A stretch of 64,000 bases of DNA from Nitratireductor sp. XY-223 (GCF_004959855.1 NZ_SPNT01000004.1:372001-436000), one strand, 5' to 3'; numbered from the stretch's first letter, positions 17,459 through 26,112 are shown. A program made the numbers and translations. Notes: generated by a model not told the origin, from the letters alone.

Positions 17459-18274
17459 TCAGATGCTTTCCAGGAAGCGCTCCAGGTAGACATCGAACGC
17501 CTCGGGCGCCTCCCAGAAGGGTGCGTGGCCGATGCCGTCCATCAGGTGCACCCGGTCCTCCCACAGATTGCGGTAGGGCAAGGCCGCGACGAATTCGTTG
17601 TTCACGAACGGCTCCTCGGCGCCGTTGACGACGGCGAGCGGAACCGGGGCGTTCACCGCGGCCTCACGCTGGTTCGCCCCGACACCCCGCGCGAAGCTTC
17701 CAAGCATCAGTTCCCGGGCGTGGCCATGCGTGCGGGCCACCGCCTCGCGCAGAAACGGCTCGAACGGCGCATTGATGCCGCAGGTCGCACGCGCATAGGC
17801 ATCGATTTCCTCCTCTGAAAGGTCCCGCTGGCCGGCCAGTCCCATGTGTTCCGACGGCAGAAAGCCGGCCGCGAGCTGCTCCTCGCCACGCCCGACCGGC
17901 GGCGTCCCGGTGATCATCAGTCCTCTGATCGCGTCGGTCCGGGTGAGCATCTCGAGCCCGATATGACCGCCCAGGGACCAGCCCAGCATGGCGTAGCGCT
18001 CATGGCCGAGTTCGCGCATCAATTCGATGGCCGCATCGGCGTAGCCCGGCATGGAATAGGTCCGCTCGGGATCGGTCGCGTCGTCGGACCTTCCGTGACC
18101 GGGCAGGTCCATGGCAATGCACCGGTAGGTCGCCCCGATGTCGCCGTCAAGCTGGTTGCGGAAAACCTCCTTGCAGGAGGAATTGCCGTGGATCATCAGC
18201 ACGGTAGGCCCCTCGCCGGGCGACTGGGCAATGGCGATTCCAGCATGTGAAGTCTCGATTGTCCGATGGGTCAA
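17459..18274 (-). CDS. Alpha/beta hydrolase, last gene of the LIV-transporter operon
   Basis: 271 residues, soluble, no signal peptide. The alpha/beta hydrolase triad is visible: oxyanion loop IHGNSS (28-33), nucleophile S100 in GWSLGG, acid probably E221 in NGAEEPFV (Asp is more usual), and H250 in GIGHAPFW. It lies 45 bases behind the livM-like gene and is read in the same direction, so it probably acts on the imported compound. Esterase, amidase or deformylase activity are all possible; the family includes N-formylmaleamate deformylase-like enzymes, but no specific motif decides this. It converges with the MATE gene, 9 bases away. Confidence 0.85.
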   Translation of the reverse strand: MTHRTIETSHAGIAIAQSPGEGPTVLMIHGNSSCKEVFRNQLDGDIGATYRCIAMDLPGHGRSDDATDPERTYSMPGYADAAIELMRELGHERYAMLGWSLGGHIGLEMLTRTDAIRGLMITGTPPVGRGEEQLAAGFLPSEHMGLAGQRDLSEEEIDAYARATCGINAPFEPFLREAVARTHGHARELMLGSFARGVGANQREAAVNAPVPLAVVNGAEEPFVNNEFVAALPYRNLWEDRVHLMDGIGHAPFWEAPEAFDVYLERFLESI

Positions 18275-18319
18275 GGTCGCCTCCTTCCGGGGTTTTGCAA
18301 CGCCCGCCGCGCTCCGCGG

Positions 18320-19306
18320 TCAGTTCCGCGCATCCGCCGGTTCGGCGGTCTTGCGTTCGCCAATATTGAGCTTTTCGATGATCCCCAGCAATCCGCCGGG
18401 CGCGATGCGCAGCACCACGATCATCGCCAGCGCTATGACGATGAAGCGCGCCTCTTCGAGACCGCGGATACCGGCCAGAGCCTCCGTCGCGAAGGTGAGC
18501 GCCAGCGCCGCCACGATCGGTCCGTAGACGGTGCCGGTGCCGCCGATCAGGACCATGGACAAGGCCAGCGAAAGCGTTCCGAAGCCGAAAACGTCCGGTG
18601 AGGCAACGCGCAGATAAATCGCGTAGAAACCGCCGGCAATGCCGGTAAAGATCGCGCTGAGCACCAGGACCGTGATGCGCTGGCGGGAAATCGAAATGCC
18701 GCGGGCCGCCGCATAGTCCTCGGCGTCGCGGACGGCCTTCAGGGACTTGCCGAAAGGCGATCGCACCACGGCAAGCAGGAAAAGGGTCGACGCGACGAGC
18801 AGGAAAAGGGCGGCATAGTAGTAGCCGAGCTTGTAGTCCTTGATGAACGAATAGTCGCCGAGCCGCAGATAGGGGATGCGCACCATGCCCTCCGCGCCGC
18901 CGGTGATCTGCGCCTGGCTGAGCACCAGCTGCATGACGAGCTGGCCGAACGCGAAGGTGACGAGGACAACGTAGATCCCCTTCAGCCGCGCAACCGGCGC
19001 GGCGATCACGAAGGCGGCCAGCGCCGCGGTGGCGCCGCCGGCCACGATGGCGATCCAGGGATTGATGCCAATCGTCTTCGAAAGGATCGCCGCCGTGTAG
19101 ACCCCGACGCCGAAGAAGGTGAGATGACCGAAATTGAACACCCCGCAATGGCCGAGGCTGAGATTCCAGTTCGACGCAATGACGGCATAGAGGAAAGCGA
19201 TGATGAAAAGATGCCGCGTGTAGCTGTCGGTGGCAAAGAGCGGGACGAGCAGCAGCAGCACGAGCGACGCCAGCGGCAGGATGATGCTGGTTGCCGCGGG
19301 TCTCAT
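18320..19306 (-). CDS. Branched-chain amino acid-type (LIV) ABC permease, LivM family
   Basis: 328 residues from ATG 19306, which overlaps the stop of the livH-like gene by four bases (ATGA). About eight to ten hydrophobic segments. NWNLSLGHCGVFNFGHLTFF is the LivM signature at the second helix, and AVRDAEDYAAARGISISRQR is the EAA-like loop that docks the ATPase. Despite the family name, members carry many amino acids, amides and aromatic acids, so the substrate is open. The upstream 31 in-frame codons belong to the livH overlap and are rejected as a start. Confidence 0.92.
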   Translation of the reverse strand: MRPAATSIILPLASLVLLLLVPLFATDSYTRHLFIIAFLYAVIASNWNLSLGHCGVFNFGHLTFFGVGVYTAAILSKTIGINPWIAIVAGGATAALAAFVIAAPVARLKGIYVVLVTFAFGQLVMQLVLSQAQITGGAEGMVRIPYLRLGDYSFIKDYKLGYYYAALFLLVASTLFLLAVVRSPFGKSLKAVRDAEDYAAARGISISRQRITVLVLSAIFTGIAGGFYAIYLRVASPDVFGFGTLSLALSMVLIGGTGTVYGPIVAALALTFATEALAGIRGLEEARFIVIALAMIVVLRIAPGGLLGIIEKLNIGERKTAEPADARN

Positions 19307-20172
19307 TGGCTGCTCCCGAAAATCCCGGTCGGCCGGAAGACCAGCACCACGATCATCATCAGGAACAGCACGAAGGGAGTCCAGTAGAGCCCCAGCCACA
19401 GGATCAGCAGCGCCTCTATGATGCCGATGATATAGGCGGCCCCCGCCGTCGCCCCCAGGCTGCCGAGGCCGCCGAAGATCACCACGATCATGGCCTTGAC
19501 CAGCGGCTCGGCGCCCATCGAGGGCGTTATGAAGCGGATGGAGCCCAGGAGGGCGCCGGTGAGCCCGGCAAGTGCCGCAGAAAGCCCGAAAGCAATGGCA
19601 AAGGCGACCGGCACATCAATGCCGATCAACGCCGCCGAGCGCTGGTTCTGGCCGACGGCGCGCAGCGAGCGTCCGACATTGGTGCGCACGGTAAAGCGCC
19701 AGATGGACAAGAGAATGAGCGGCGCCAGGACGACGAGGATCGCCTCATGGGCAGAGATCGTGGCGCCGAAGATCGATATCTCGCCGTCGACGAGGCGCGG
19801 CAGCTGCTTGAGCCGTGCGCCCCAGATCATCTGGGCGCCCTTTTCCAGGATGATCATCGCCGCCAGCGTGGTCATCACAGTGATCAGCAGCATGTTGCGG
19901 TTGCCGTAATAGGGGCGCACGAGCAGCCGCTCGATCAGCACGCCGAGCAGCGCGGCGGCCAGGGTTCCGCTGGCGATGCCGACCAGCAGGCCGAGGCCGG
20001 CCGCTTCGCTGACCGTCCAGGCCACGAAGGCGCCGATCATCATCAGTGCGCCGTGGGCGAAATTGAAGACGCCGAGCGTCGTCCAGATCACGCTCAGGCC
20101 GCTCGCCATCATGGCGTAGAGCGAGCCGAGCACGAGGCCGGAAACCAGGGTGGCAATCAGCGTGTCGATCAA
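19303..20172 (-). CDS. LIV-type ABC permease, LivH family
   Basis: 289 residues. The N-terminus holds GLVLGSLYAMMASGLSVIWT followed by GVFNFAHGALMMIGAFVAW, the classic LivH opening helices. RAVGQNQRSAALIGIDVPVA is the cytoplasmic loop contacting the ATPases, and IGGLGSL-type glycine-rich text (VVIFGGLGSLGATAGA) follows. It pairs with the livM-like permease to form the membrane pore. The start overlaps the stop of the livF-like ATPase gene by four bases, and its own stop overlaps livM, so translation is coupled along the operon. Confidence 0.93.
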   Translation of the reverse strand: MIDTLIATLVSGLVLGSLYAMMASGLSVIWTTLGVFNFAHGALMMIGAFVAWTVSEAAGLGLLVGIASGTLAAALLGVLIERLLVRPYYGNRNMLLITVMTTLAAMIILEKGAQMIWGARLKQLPRLVDGEISIFGATISAHEAILVVLAPLILLSIWRFTVRTNVGRSLRAVGQNQRSAALIGIDVPVAFAIAFGLSAALAGLTGALLGSIRFITPSMGAEPLVKAMIVVIFGGLGSLGATAGAAYIIGIIEALLILWLGLYWTPFVLFLMMIVVLVFRPTGIFGSSQ

Positions 20173-20891
20173 TGCACCGCCTCTCCAAAATACAGTTTCA
20201 TGATGCTGTCATGGTCCGGCGCATTGGCCCGGTCGATCTCGCGTATGACCTCGCCGTGCTCGATCATGTAGAGACGTTGGGTCAGCGACAGCAGGAACTC
20301 GACATCCTGTTCCACAATGACCAGGGGTACGCCGCTCCTGGCGATGTTGCCGACGGCGCCGGCCAGTTCCTTCTTCAGGCGCGGCGACAGGCCGAGGGTC
20401 GGCTCGTCCAGCATCAGCAGGCGGGGCGAACACATGAGCGCGCAACCGATCGACAGCATCTGCCTTTCCCCGCCCGAAAGGGTCTTGGCCTTCTGGCTCC
20501 GGCGCTCGCCGAGTTGGGGAAAGAGGTCGAAAACACGCCGCAGGTTCTCGTCCCTGCCACGCCTTGCTCGCCTCGAAATCGACGCGAGTTCCAGCGTTTC
20601 CAGGACGTGCATGTCGCCGAACAGGGTGTTGCCCTGCGGCGACTGGATCAGCCCGGCATTGACGATATCGCGCGGCCTTGCGCCGGTGATATCCGTGCCT
20701 TCGAAGGATATCCTGCCGCCGGCGGGCCTGAGCAGGCCCGATATGGTCTGCAGAAGCGTTGTCTTGCCGTGCCCGTTGGGGCCGAAGAGGCCGATGCATT
20801 CGCCGGCATCGACGCCGATGCTGATGTTCCGCAGCACTGTGATGCTTCCGTATCCGGCCGTGACCTGCGAAATGTCGAGCAGGCGGCCCAT
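20169..20891 (-). CDS. LIV-type ABC ATP-binding protein, LivF family
   Basis: 240 residues. Walker A GPNGHGKTT is at 37-45 (His in place of the common Ala/Ser), Q-loop LIQSPQGNTLFGDMHVLE follows, the signature is LSGGERQMLSIG, Walker B is LLMLDEPTLGLSP, and the H-loop region reads IVEQDVEFLL (Asp-Val in the LivF manner). It is one of two ATPases of the importer. Its ATG shares a base with the stop of the livG-like gene, and its stop overlaps the livH start. Confidence 0.93.
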   Translation of the reverse strand: MGRLLDISQVTAGYGSITVLRNISIGVDAGECIGLFGPNGHGKTTLLQTISGLLRPAGGRISFEGTDITGARPRDIVNAGLIQSPQGNTLFGDMHVLETLELASISRRARRGRDENLRRVFDLFPQLGERRSQKAKTLSGGERQMLSIGCALMCSPRLLMLDEPTLGLSPRLKKELAGAVGNIARSGVPLVIVEQDVEFLLSLTQRLYMIEHGEVIREIDRANAPDHDSIMKLYFGEAVH

Positions 20892-21622
20892 CAGTCCCTT
20901 CCTCCCAGATAGGCCTCGGCGACAGCCGGGTTGCGGACGACGTCGGCCGGCAGTCCCTCGGCCAGGATCTCGCCCTGATTGAGGACAAGCAGGCGCTGGG
21001 ATACCGACAGGAGCAGGCTGAGGACATGCTCGATCAGAAGGATCGTTATCCCGGATTTGTTAACGTCAATGAGCAGCGCGTCGAGCCGCTCGATCTCCGG
21101 TTTCGTCAGCCCCGACGCCGGTTCGTCGAGCATGATGACGGAGGGCTCGGATATCAGTGCCGAAGCGATCATGAGCTGCTTCTTCTCGTAAACGGAGAGC
21201 TCGCTGGACGGCATACGGGCCCGTGACTGGTCGAACTGGACGAGTTCAATCACCCGATGAGCCTTTTCAAGCGCCTGCCCGCCGTGCCGGCCACCATTGT
21301 AGACGGCGCTGATCTGCAGGGTCTCGATAGCCGAAAGATCAGGGAATTCCGCGTCCTTCTGGAACGTCCTGCACAGGCCGGACCGGGCAATCGCATGGGG
21401 CGGGCGGCCGTCGATCCGTTCACCGTTGAATCGCACCTCGCCGTCCGTGGGCCCGTAGGGAATGCCGGTCATCAGGTTGAAAAGCGTGCTCTTTCCCGAA
21501 CCGTTGGGACCGGCGATACCGAAGATTTCCCCGCGGCTGACGGAAAAGGAAACGCGGTTGACGGCCGTCAGCCCGCCGAAGGTCTTGGTCGCGTTGGAAA
21601 CCTCGATAATCGGATCGCTCAT
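20891..21622 (-). CDS. LIV-type ABC ATP-binding protein, LivG family, with divergent signature motif
   Basis: 243 residues. Walker A GPNGSGKST is at 38-46, Walker B VIMLDEPASGLT, H-loop LLIEHVLSLLLSVSQRL. The ABC signature normally written LSGGQ (or L-x-Y-G-x-Q in LivG) reads LSVYEKKQLMIA, lacking the conserved glycines. Composite ATPase sites formed with LivF could tolerate one degenerate signature. It follows the binding-protein gene after a 43-base gap that holds a strong 9-bp hairpin, and touches the livF start with a one-base overlap. Confidence 0.92.
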   Translation of the reverse strand: MSDPIIEVSNATKTFGGLTAVNRVSFSVSRGEIFGIAGPNGSGKSTLFNLMTGIPYGPTDGEVRFNGERIDGRPPHAIARSGLCRTFQKDAEFPDLSAIETLQISAVYNGGRHGGQALEKAHRVIELVQFDQSRARMPSSELSVYEKKQLMIASALISEPSVIMLDEPASGLTKPEIERLDALLIDVNKSGITILLIEHVLSLLLSVSQRLLVLNQGEILAEGLPADVVRNPAVAEAYLGGRD

Positions 21623-21633
21623 CGTGTGCGCGA

Positions 21634-21656
21634 CGGGCCGCCGGCATGGCGGCCCG
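21634..21656 (-). terminator. Intercistronic hairpin between binding-protein and ATPase genes
   Basis: CGGGCCGCC and GGCGGCCCG form a perfect 9-bp stem around a 5-base loop. It sits just after the binding-protein stop (21666) and before the livG-like start (21622). There is no following T-run, so I read it as an attenuator or mRNA-end stabiliser that would keep binding-protein transcript in excess over the membrane components, rather than a full terminator. Confidence 0.55.
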
Positions 21657-21665
21657 CCCCCGTTC

Positions 21666-22898
21666 CTACTTCATCCACGCCGGCTGTTCGAACTCGCCCG
21701 TCGCGTAGACGTCAGGATAGAACAGATAACGCTCACCGTCGCGGATCTGGTAGAACTGGATCGGCACGCCCTCATTGCTCTGCACCGACAGATGGGTCGC
21801 CGGATCGAACTGGATCCTGCCCATGGCGGTCTGCTTATTGGTCTTGCCGATCTCGGTGCCGATCTCCGCGCGCTTCTTCGGATCACCGACCTTGCCCAAC
21901 GCATCGGCGTAGATCATGACCTGCTCGTAGAGCGCCGGACCGTAAGAGCCCGGCTCGTTGCCGAAGACCGTCTTGTATTTGCTGAGCACCTCGGCGGCGC
22001 GCGGGTTCGTCGGCGTGTTGAGCACGCCGCCCAACAGGTTGTAGACAACGCCGGACGAGTTTTCCTTCGTCAGCTCGAGGAATTCCGGCACCGACGGGGC
22101 ATACTGGATGAAGACCAGGCTGTTGGTCGGATCCTCCATGAACTGAGTCATGAAGGTGGCCGCGTTGGCCGAGACATAATCGGTGTTGATCAGCACGGCC
22201 GGCGGGTTTTGCCGGATCTTGGCCAGGAACGCGCGCCAGTCGTTGATCTCGCCGAAGGGCAGCAGATCGTTTTCCGTCACCTCCCAGCCGGCCTTGCCGA
22301 AGGAATCGACCATGCCTTCCGCGATACCCTTGGAATAGGGATTGTCGGAAGCGATGATGGCGACCTTCTTGTTCGGCAGCGATAGTTTTCCTGCCGCCGC
22401 CAGTTCCTCGATGACGGGCACGATTTCCGTGTTGTAGCCGGCATAGGACGGTGTCATCGACCAGACCGTGCCGAAATCGTCCGGGCTGGGGCTGATGATC
22501 CCTTCCGTCTGGGCGGAGTTCGCCGAGACCAGGTAGACCATGTCCTGTTCGGCCATCATCTCGATCTCGAAATTCGAGCCGGACGCGTAGCCGGTCATGA
22601 TGGCGCCCATGTCGCGGTCGCCGAGGAGCCGCTCGGCGGCCGTTGCGACCGCATCGGCGCTCGCCTCGCCGACGTCGCCGACCACGAGTTCGAAGGTGTG
22701 GCCCGCAACGCCGCCGGCGGCGTTCAGTTCGTCGACCGCCAGTTGCGCCCCGTTGACCATTTCCTGGCCGTCGGCGGCGGCCTTGCCGGTGACCGGCGCC
22801 AGGACACCGATCTTGATGACGTCGGCCTGTGCAAACCCAGCGGTGACGGCCAAGATCATGGCCGAAGCCGCGCCGAGAAGTGTTCGTCTGTTCAACAT
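21666..22898 (-). CDS. LIV-type ABC periplasmic substrate-binding protein
   Basis: 410 residues with signal peptide (MLNRRTLLGAASAMILAVTAG, cleavage near AQA). The mature part is a type I periplasmic fold of the LivK/amide-binding branch: IKIGVLAPVTGKAAADGQEM, then GAQLAVDELNAAGGVAGHT, and AIIASDNPYSKGIAEGMVDS at the second lobe. TGYASGSNFEIEMMAEQDMV with the following VSANSAQTEG is the ligand-contact region. The substrate is probably an amino acid derivative, given the linked M20 and formylglutamate-type hydrolases, but this is inference. It starts 34 bases after the M20 gene stop. Confidence 0.92.
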   Translation of the reverse strand: MLNRRTLLGAASAMILAVTAGFAQADVIKIGVLAPVTGKAAADGQEMVNGAQLAVDELNAAGGVAGHTFELVVGDVGEASADAVATAAERLLGDRDMGAIMTGYASGSNFEIEMMAEQDMVYLVSANSAQTEGIISPSPDDFGTVWSMTPSYAGYNTEIVPVIEELAAAGKLSLPNKKVAIIASDNPYSKGIAEGMVDSFGKAGWEVTENDLLPFGEINDWRAFLAKIRQNPPAVLINTDYVSANAATFMTQFMEDPTNSLVFIQYAPSVPEFLELTKENSSGVVYNLLGGVLNTPTNPRAAEVLSKYKTVFGNEPGSYGPALYEQVMIYADALGKVGDPKKRAEIGTEIGKTNKQTAMGRIQFDPATHLSVQSNEGVPIQFYQIRDGERYLFYPDVYATGEFEQPAWMK

Positions 22899-22932
22899 TC
22901 CGTCCTCCTGTCAAACTGTTGGTTTTGCTTGC

Positions 22933-24243
22933 TTACTTGGTGCCGCAATTATCGATGACCGCCGCCGCTATGACCTTTGTCGACTCGATCAGACTGTCGA
23001 TATGGACGCACTCGTCATCGCCGTGGAAGCCGTCTCCGGACGCCCCGTAAATGACCGCATCGACGCCCGCGCCGGCATAGTGCGCGGCGTCGGTGACCGC
23101 CTCGAAACCCTTGGCGACGGGCTGCTTCTTCTGCACCTCGCCGGCACGCCTGAGCAGCGAATCCGTTAGCGGATGGTCAATGGGCGTGTTCATCGGCGGA
23201 AAATTCAGGTCGAAGAGATCCCACAGGATCTTCGGCGGATTTTCCCGCATCCACGGATCCATCGCCGCGAAGTTGGAGACGAAGGCCTCGAACTCGGCCT
23301 TGACGTCCTCGAATTTCTCGTCGGGCATGAACTTGTAGTCGAGGTCGATGGTCACGACGTCGGATATGATGGCGGCATTGGTCATGATGGCGGGATTGCC
23401 GTCCTCTCCCATGCCGGCGCCGCCGCGAATGACCCCGGGATTGATGGTGGCAAGACCGGCCGGTACCAGCGGGTGCCAGTGGTCGCGGCACCGCGAGGCC
23501 TCGAAATCGCGCAGTGCGTTGAGGAACCGGTTGGCAAGTTCGATAGCGTTGACGCCGGGCTCGATGCGGTTTTCGACATGGGGCTGCGGCCACAGCGAAT
23601 TGAAACGCCACCCGGCATGCGCCTGCTTGCCGAAGATCGTCACCCGCACCCAGGTCAATCCGCCCTCGGCGGCGACCACATTGCCCCAGGTGGGTTCGGC
23701 GATGATGGCGCGGCGCGCCAGCTTGCCGCGCTTGACCGCGTCGATGGCGCCGAATCCGCCGGCCTCCTCGTCCACCACGCTGTGGATCGACAGGCGGCCG
23801 TCCAGTTCGACACCGGCCTCGCGGATCGCCCGCGCCGCCGCCAGGCAGGAGGCAACGCCCCCCTTCATGTCCACGGCACCGCGACCCCATACCTTGCCGT
23901 CGTCGATTTCGCCGTCGAAGGGCTCGCGTGTCCAGGTCGCCGTATCCCCGACCGGAACCACGTCAATATGGCCGCACAGGATCAGGCTTTTTTCTTCCGA
24001 TCCCGGCCATTCGCCGATGACATTCGGGCGATCCGGAAAAACATCCCAGCGCTCGGTTTCAAACCCGCTGCTCTCAAGCTGCTTTTGAACCAGATCCTGC
24101 ACCTCCGGTTCCCGGTTCAGCTCCGGATCGGTCTGGAATTTCGGATTGACGGACGGAATGCGGACCATGTCCCGCGTCAGTTCGACCACGAAATCCGGAT
24201 CGCGGTCGATCGCCTCCCAGACGGCGTTGACTGCATCGCTCAT
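22933..24243 (-). CDS. M20 family metallopeptidase (ArgE/DapE/acylase-like)
   Basis: 436 residues from ATG 24243, with GGAGG eight bases upstream. Dinuclear zinc ligands of the M20 fold are clear: H-x-D in LILCGHIDVVPVG, D in WGRGAVDMKGG, the EE pair in VVDEEAGGFG, and a C-terminal His in GDGFHGDDE. The dimerisation lid lies at about 190-300 (GGLTWVRVTIFGKQAHAGWR). The reaction is hydrolytic deacylation of an N-acyl amino acid or dipeptide in the cytosol. Genes either side encode an N-formylglutamate amidohydrolase-like enzyme (61 bases upstream) and the importer's binding protein, so it probably processes the imported substrate. Confidence 0.9.
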   Translation of the reverse strand: MSDAVNAVWEAIDRDPDFVVELTRDMVRIPSVNPKFQTDPELNREPEVQDLVQKQLESSGFETERWDVFPDRPNVIGEWPGSEEKSLILCGHIDVVPVGDTATWTREPFDGEIDDGKVWGRGAVDMKGGVASCLAAARAIREAGVELDGRLSIHSVVDEEAGGFGAIDAVKRGKLARRAIIAEPTWGNVVAAEGGLTWVRVTIFGKQAHAGWRFNSLWPQPHVENRIEPGVNAIELANRFLNALRDFEASRCRDHWHPLVPAGLATINPGVIRGGAGMGEDGNPAIMTNAAIISDVVTIDLDYKFMPDEKFEDVKAEFEAFVSNFAAMDPWMRENPPKILWDLFDLNFPPMNTPIDHPLTDSLLRRAGEVQKKQPVAKGFEAVTDAAHYAGAGVDAVIYGASGDGFHGDDECVHIDSLIESTKVIAAAVIDNCGTK

Positions 24244-24304
24244 TCTGTTTCCTCCATTCGCTCGCTTTTCGTTTCCGGCGCAAAGTGCCTGCCGGCTCGC
24301 CCGA

Positions 24305-25087
24305 TCACGCGGCATTTCCGGCAACCAGTTCGCCGATCGCCCGGCTCAGGTAACCGGCCCAGCGGTCGCAATCGCGTTCATTGCCCAGATGGTCGTTCCT
24401 GATCTCGATCAGGCTGTGCGACAGACCCCGTCTTTCACCGTGGAACGGGATGGTCCAATCGGACTCGTCGTCGATCGCATAGGGCTCGTTCATGCCGATA
24501 TTGAGCCCGGGACCGAGCCGCAGAAGCCGGTCCGCAAGCGCGGTCGGCGTCGAACGGTCCCTGCGCGCGACAAAGCCGATGTCCCACGCCCTGTCGCGGC
24601 CGGCGAGAACCCGCGTGAAACTGTGGATGGCGAAAAACGCGCGCCGCTCGAACCGGTCAATGAGGCCTGACACCGCCTCGTGAAACGGCGTGAATATCTC
24701 GTCGATCCTCTGCCGCCGCGCCGCCGGCCCAAGGTTCCGGTTGGCGGGCACCTCGACACCATCGCTGACGGCCGGGACGGCGTCATCCGCGCTCACCGGG
24801 CGGTTGCAGTCGATGACCAGACGGCTGTAGGGCTGAAGCAGCAAGGGTGCATCGAGCCGCTCGGCCATCCTTCTCGCGACATCCGCGGCGCCGATGTCGT
24901 AGGCGATATGCAGGTCCATGGAGGAACCCGGAAGACCGAGATTCTCCAGCGCCGCGGGAACGGACCGGCCGGCATGCTCGCACACGAGCACCACCGGAGC
25001 CGGGCTGTCCGCGTTCACGACTTCCACCGGCACATCATCGGCCTCGCATAACAATGTGTTCGATCGCCCGGCGGCAGTCGGCGGCAT
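24305..25087 (-). CDS. N-formylglutamate amidohydrolase family protein
   Basis: 260 residues, soluble. VVLVCEHAGRSVP near residue 35 and SRLVIDCNRPVSADDAVP near 87 carry the His/Glu/Asp positions of the FGase (HutG-like) fold; AIHSFTRVLAG and SHSLIEIRNDHLG contribute further active-site residues. HutG hydrolyses N-formyl-L-glutamate to glutamate and formate. No other hut gene is nearby, so the real substrate may be another N-formyl or N-acyl amino acid. It is the first gene of the eight-gene minus-strand operon, divergent from the RpiR regulator, and starts with ATG 25087. Confidence 0.88.
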   Translation of the reverse strand: MPPTAAGRSNTLLCEADDVPVEVVNADSPAPVVLVCEHAGRSVPAALENLGLPGSSMDLHIAYDIGAADVARRMAERLDAPLLLQPYSRLVIDCNRPVSADDAVPAVSDGVEVPANRNLGPAARRQRIDEIFTPFHEAVSGLIDRFERRAFFAIHSFTRVLAGRDRAWDIGFVARRDRSTPTALADRLLRLGPGLNIGMNEPYAIDDESDWTIPFHGERRGLSHSLIEIRNDHLGNERDCDRWAGYLSRAIGELVAGNAA

Positions 25088-25115
25088 CCCATCACTCCCA
25101 AAGACGCCCTAGTAG

Positions 25116-25171
25116 ATGAAAGAAAATTTTTAAAGTCAATAAATTTTATGATATTGACGGATAATTTTCAT
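25116..25171. promoter_or_regulatory. AT-rich divergent promoter/operator region for RpiR and the transporter operon
   Basis: In otherwise GC-rich DNA this stretch holds three A/T tracts (around 25123-25131, 25141-25148 and 25163-25168) spaced about two helical turns apart, flanked by inverted ATGAAA (25116) and TTTCAT (ending 25171). It lies between the two divergent starts and is the natural place for RpiR binding and both promoters. No exact consensus is claimed. Confidence 0.4.
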
Positions 25172-25207
25172 TGTGACACCGTGCCCGCCCCTGTATTGGA
25201 TGGGACA

Positions 25208-26062
25208 ATGGACCTGCGCACACGTATCGAAACGAAATCCCAGGAATTCACGGCCAATGAGCGCAAGCTGGCGGCCGCCCTTCTTGCCGACTATCCGTTC
25301 GCCGGTCTCGAATCCATCCAGTCCTTCGCCGAGAAGACCTATACTTCCGCGCCGACGATCACCCGGTTCGTGCAGAAACTGGGCTACGGCGGTTACCAGG
25401 AGTTTCAAAGGCTGCTGATCGGCGAGTTGAAGGAAGGACAGCAGTCTCCGATCGAACTGCGCCGGAGGACCGAACCGATCGGCAGCGGTTTCCTCGACAG
25501 TTTCCTCAAGCGCACCTCGAACATTATCGAGCAGGTCGCCGAAATCGTGACGGAAGAGCAGTTCAACCGCATCTGCGCATTGCTGGCCGACAACCGGCGT
25601 GCCGTCTATCTCATCGGCGGCCGGATATCCGATCCGATCGCCCAGCTCCTGGCCCGTCACCTCAGGCAGATCCGGCGCGACGTCTATCACGTGCCGCCGG
25701 ATCCGGAGGTGTGGCCCGAATACCTCTTGCGCATGCGCTCCCAGGACGTGCTGTTCATGGTCGACTTTCGCCGCTACGAGCAGCGCATGACCAGCCTTGC
25801 CGAGATGGCGACACGGCAGCGCGGATCGCAGATCCTGCTGGTCACGGACAAATGGCTCTCGCCGATCTCGAAATTCGCAGCTGAGGTCCTGCCCATGCCG
25901 ATCGAGAGCGGAACCGCCTGGGACTCCTACTGCGGCGCCGTCGCCGTGGTCGAGGCCATGATCGCGCATGTCGCCGAACAGGACTGGGACGCGACCAAAA
26001 AGCGGATCGGCGACTGGGACGGTTTCAGACCCGATACGGTCCCTGACGACGAGGAATCGTAA
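25208..26062 (+). CDS. MurR/RpiR family transcriptional regulator
   Basis: 284 residues from ATG 25208 (MDLRTRIETKSQEFTANERK); an in-frame ATG 20 codons upstream lies within the AT-rich control region and has no ribosome site. Residues 1-77 form the RpiR helix-turn-helix (SFAEKTYTSAPTITRFVQKL, then GYGGYQEFQRLL). Residues about 110-245 form a SIS domain (VYLIGGRISDPIAQLLARHL), the usual ligand-sensing module for phosphosugars, here possibly retasked. It is transcribed away from the hydrolase/LIV-transporter operon and is its probable local regulator. Confidence 0.9.
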   Translation: MDLRTRIETKSQEFTANERKLAAALLADYPFAGLESIQSFAEKTYTSAPTITRFVQKLGYGGYQEFQRLLIGELKEGQQSPIELRRRTEPIGSGFLDSFLKRTSNIIEQVAEIVTEEQFNRICALLADNRRAVYLIGGRISDPIAQLLARHLRQIRRDVYHVPPDPEVWPEYLLRMRSQDVLFMVDFRRYEQRMTSLAEMATRQRGSQILLVTDKWLSPISKFAAEVLPMPIESGTAWDSYCGAVAVVEAMIAHVAEQDWDATKKRIGDWDGFRPDTVPDDEES

Positions 26063-26112
26063 CGGATCCGATTCGGTTTGTGCCCGATTGCCCGGCGCGC
26101 AGCCTGGCGCCG

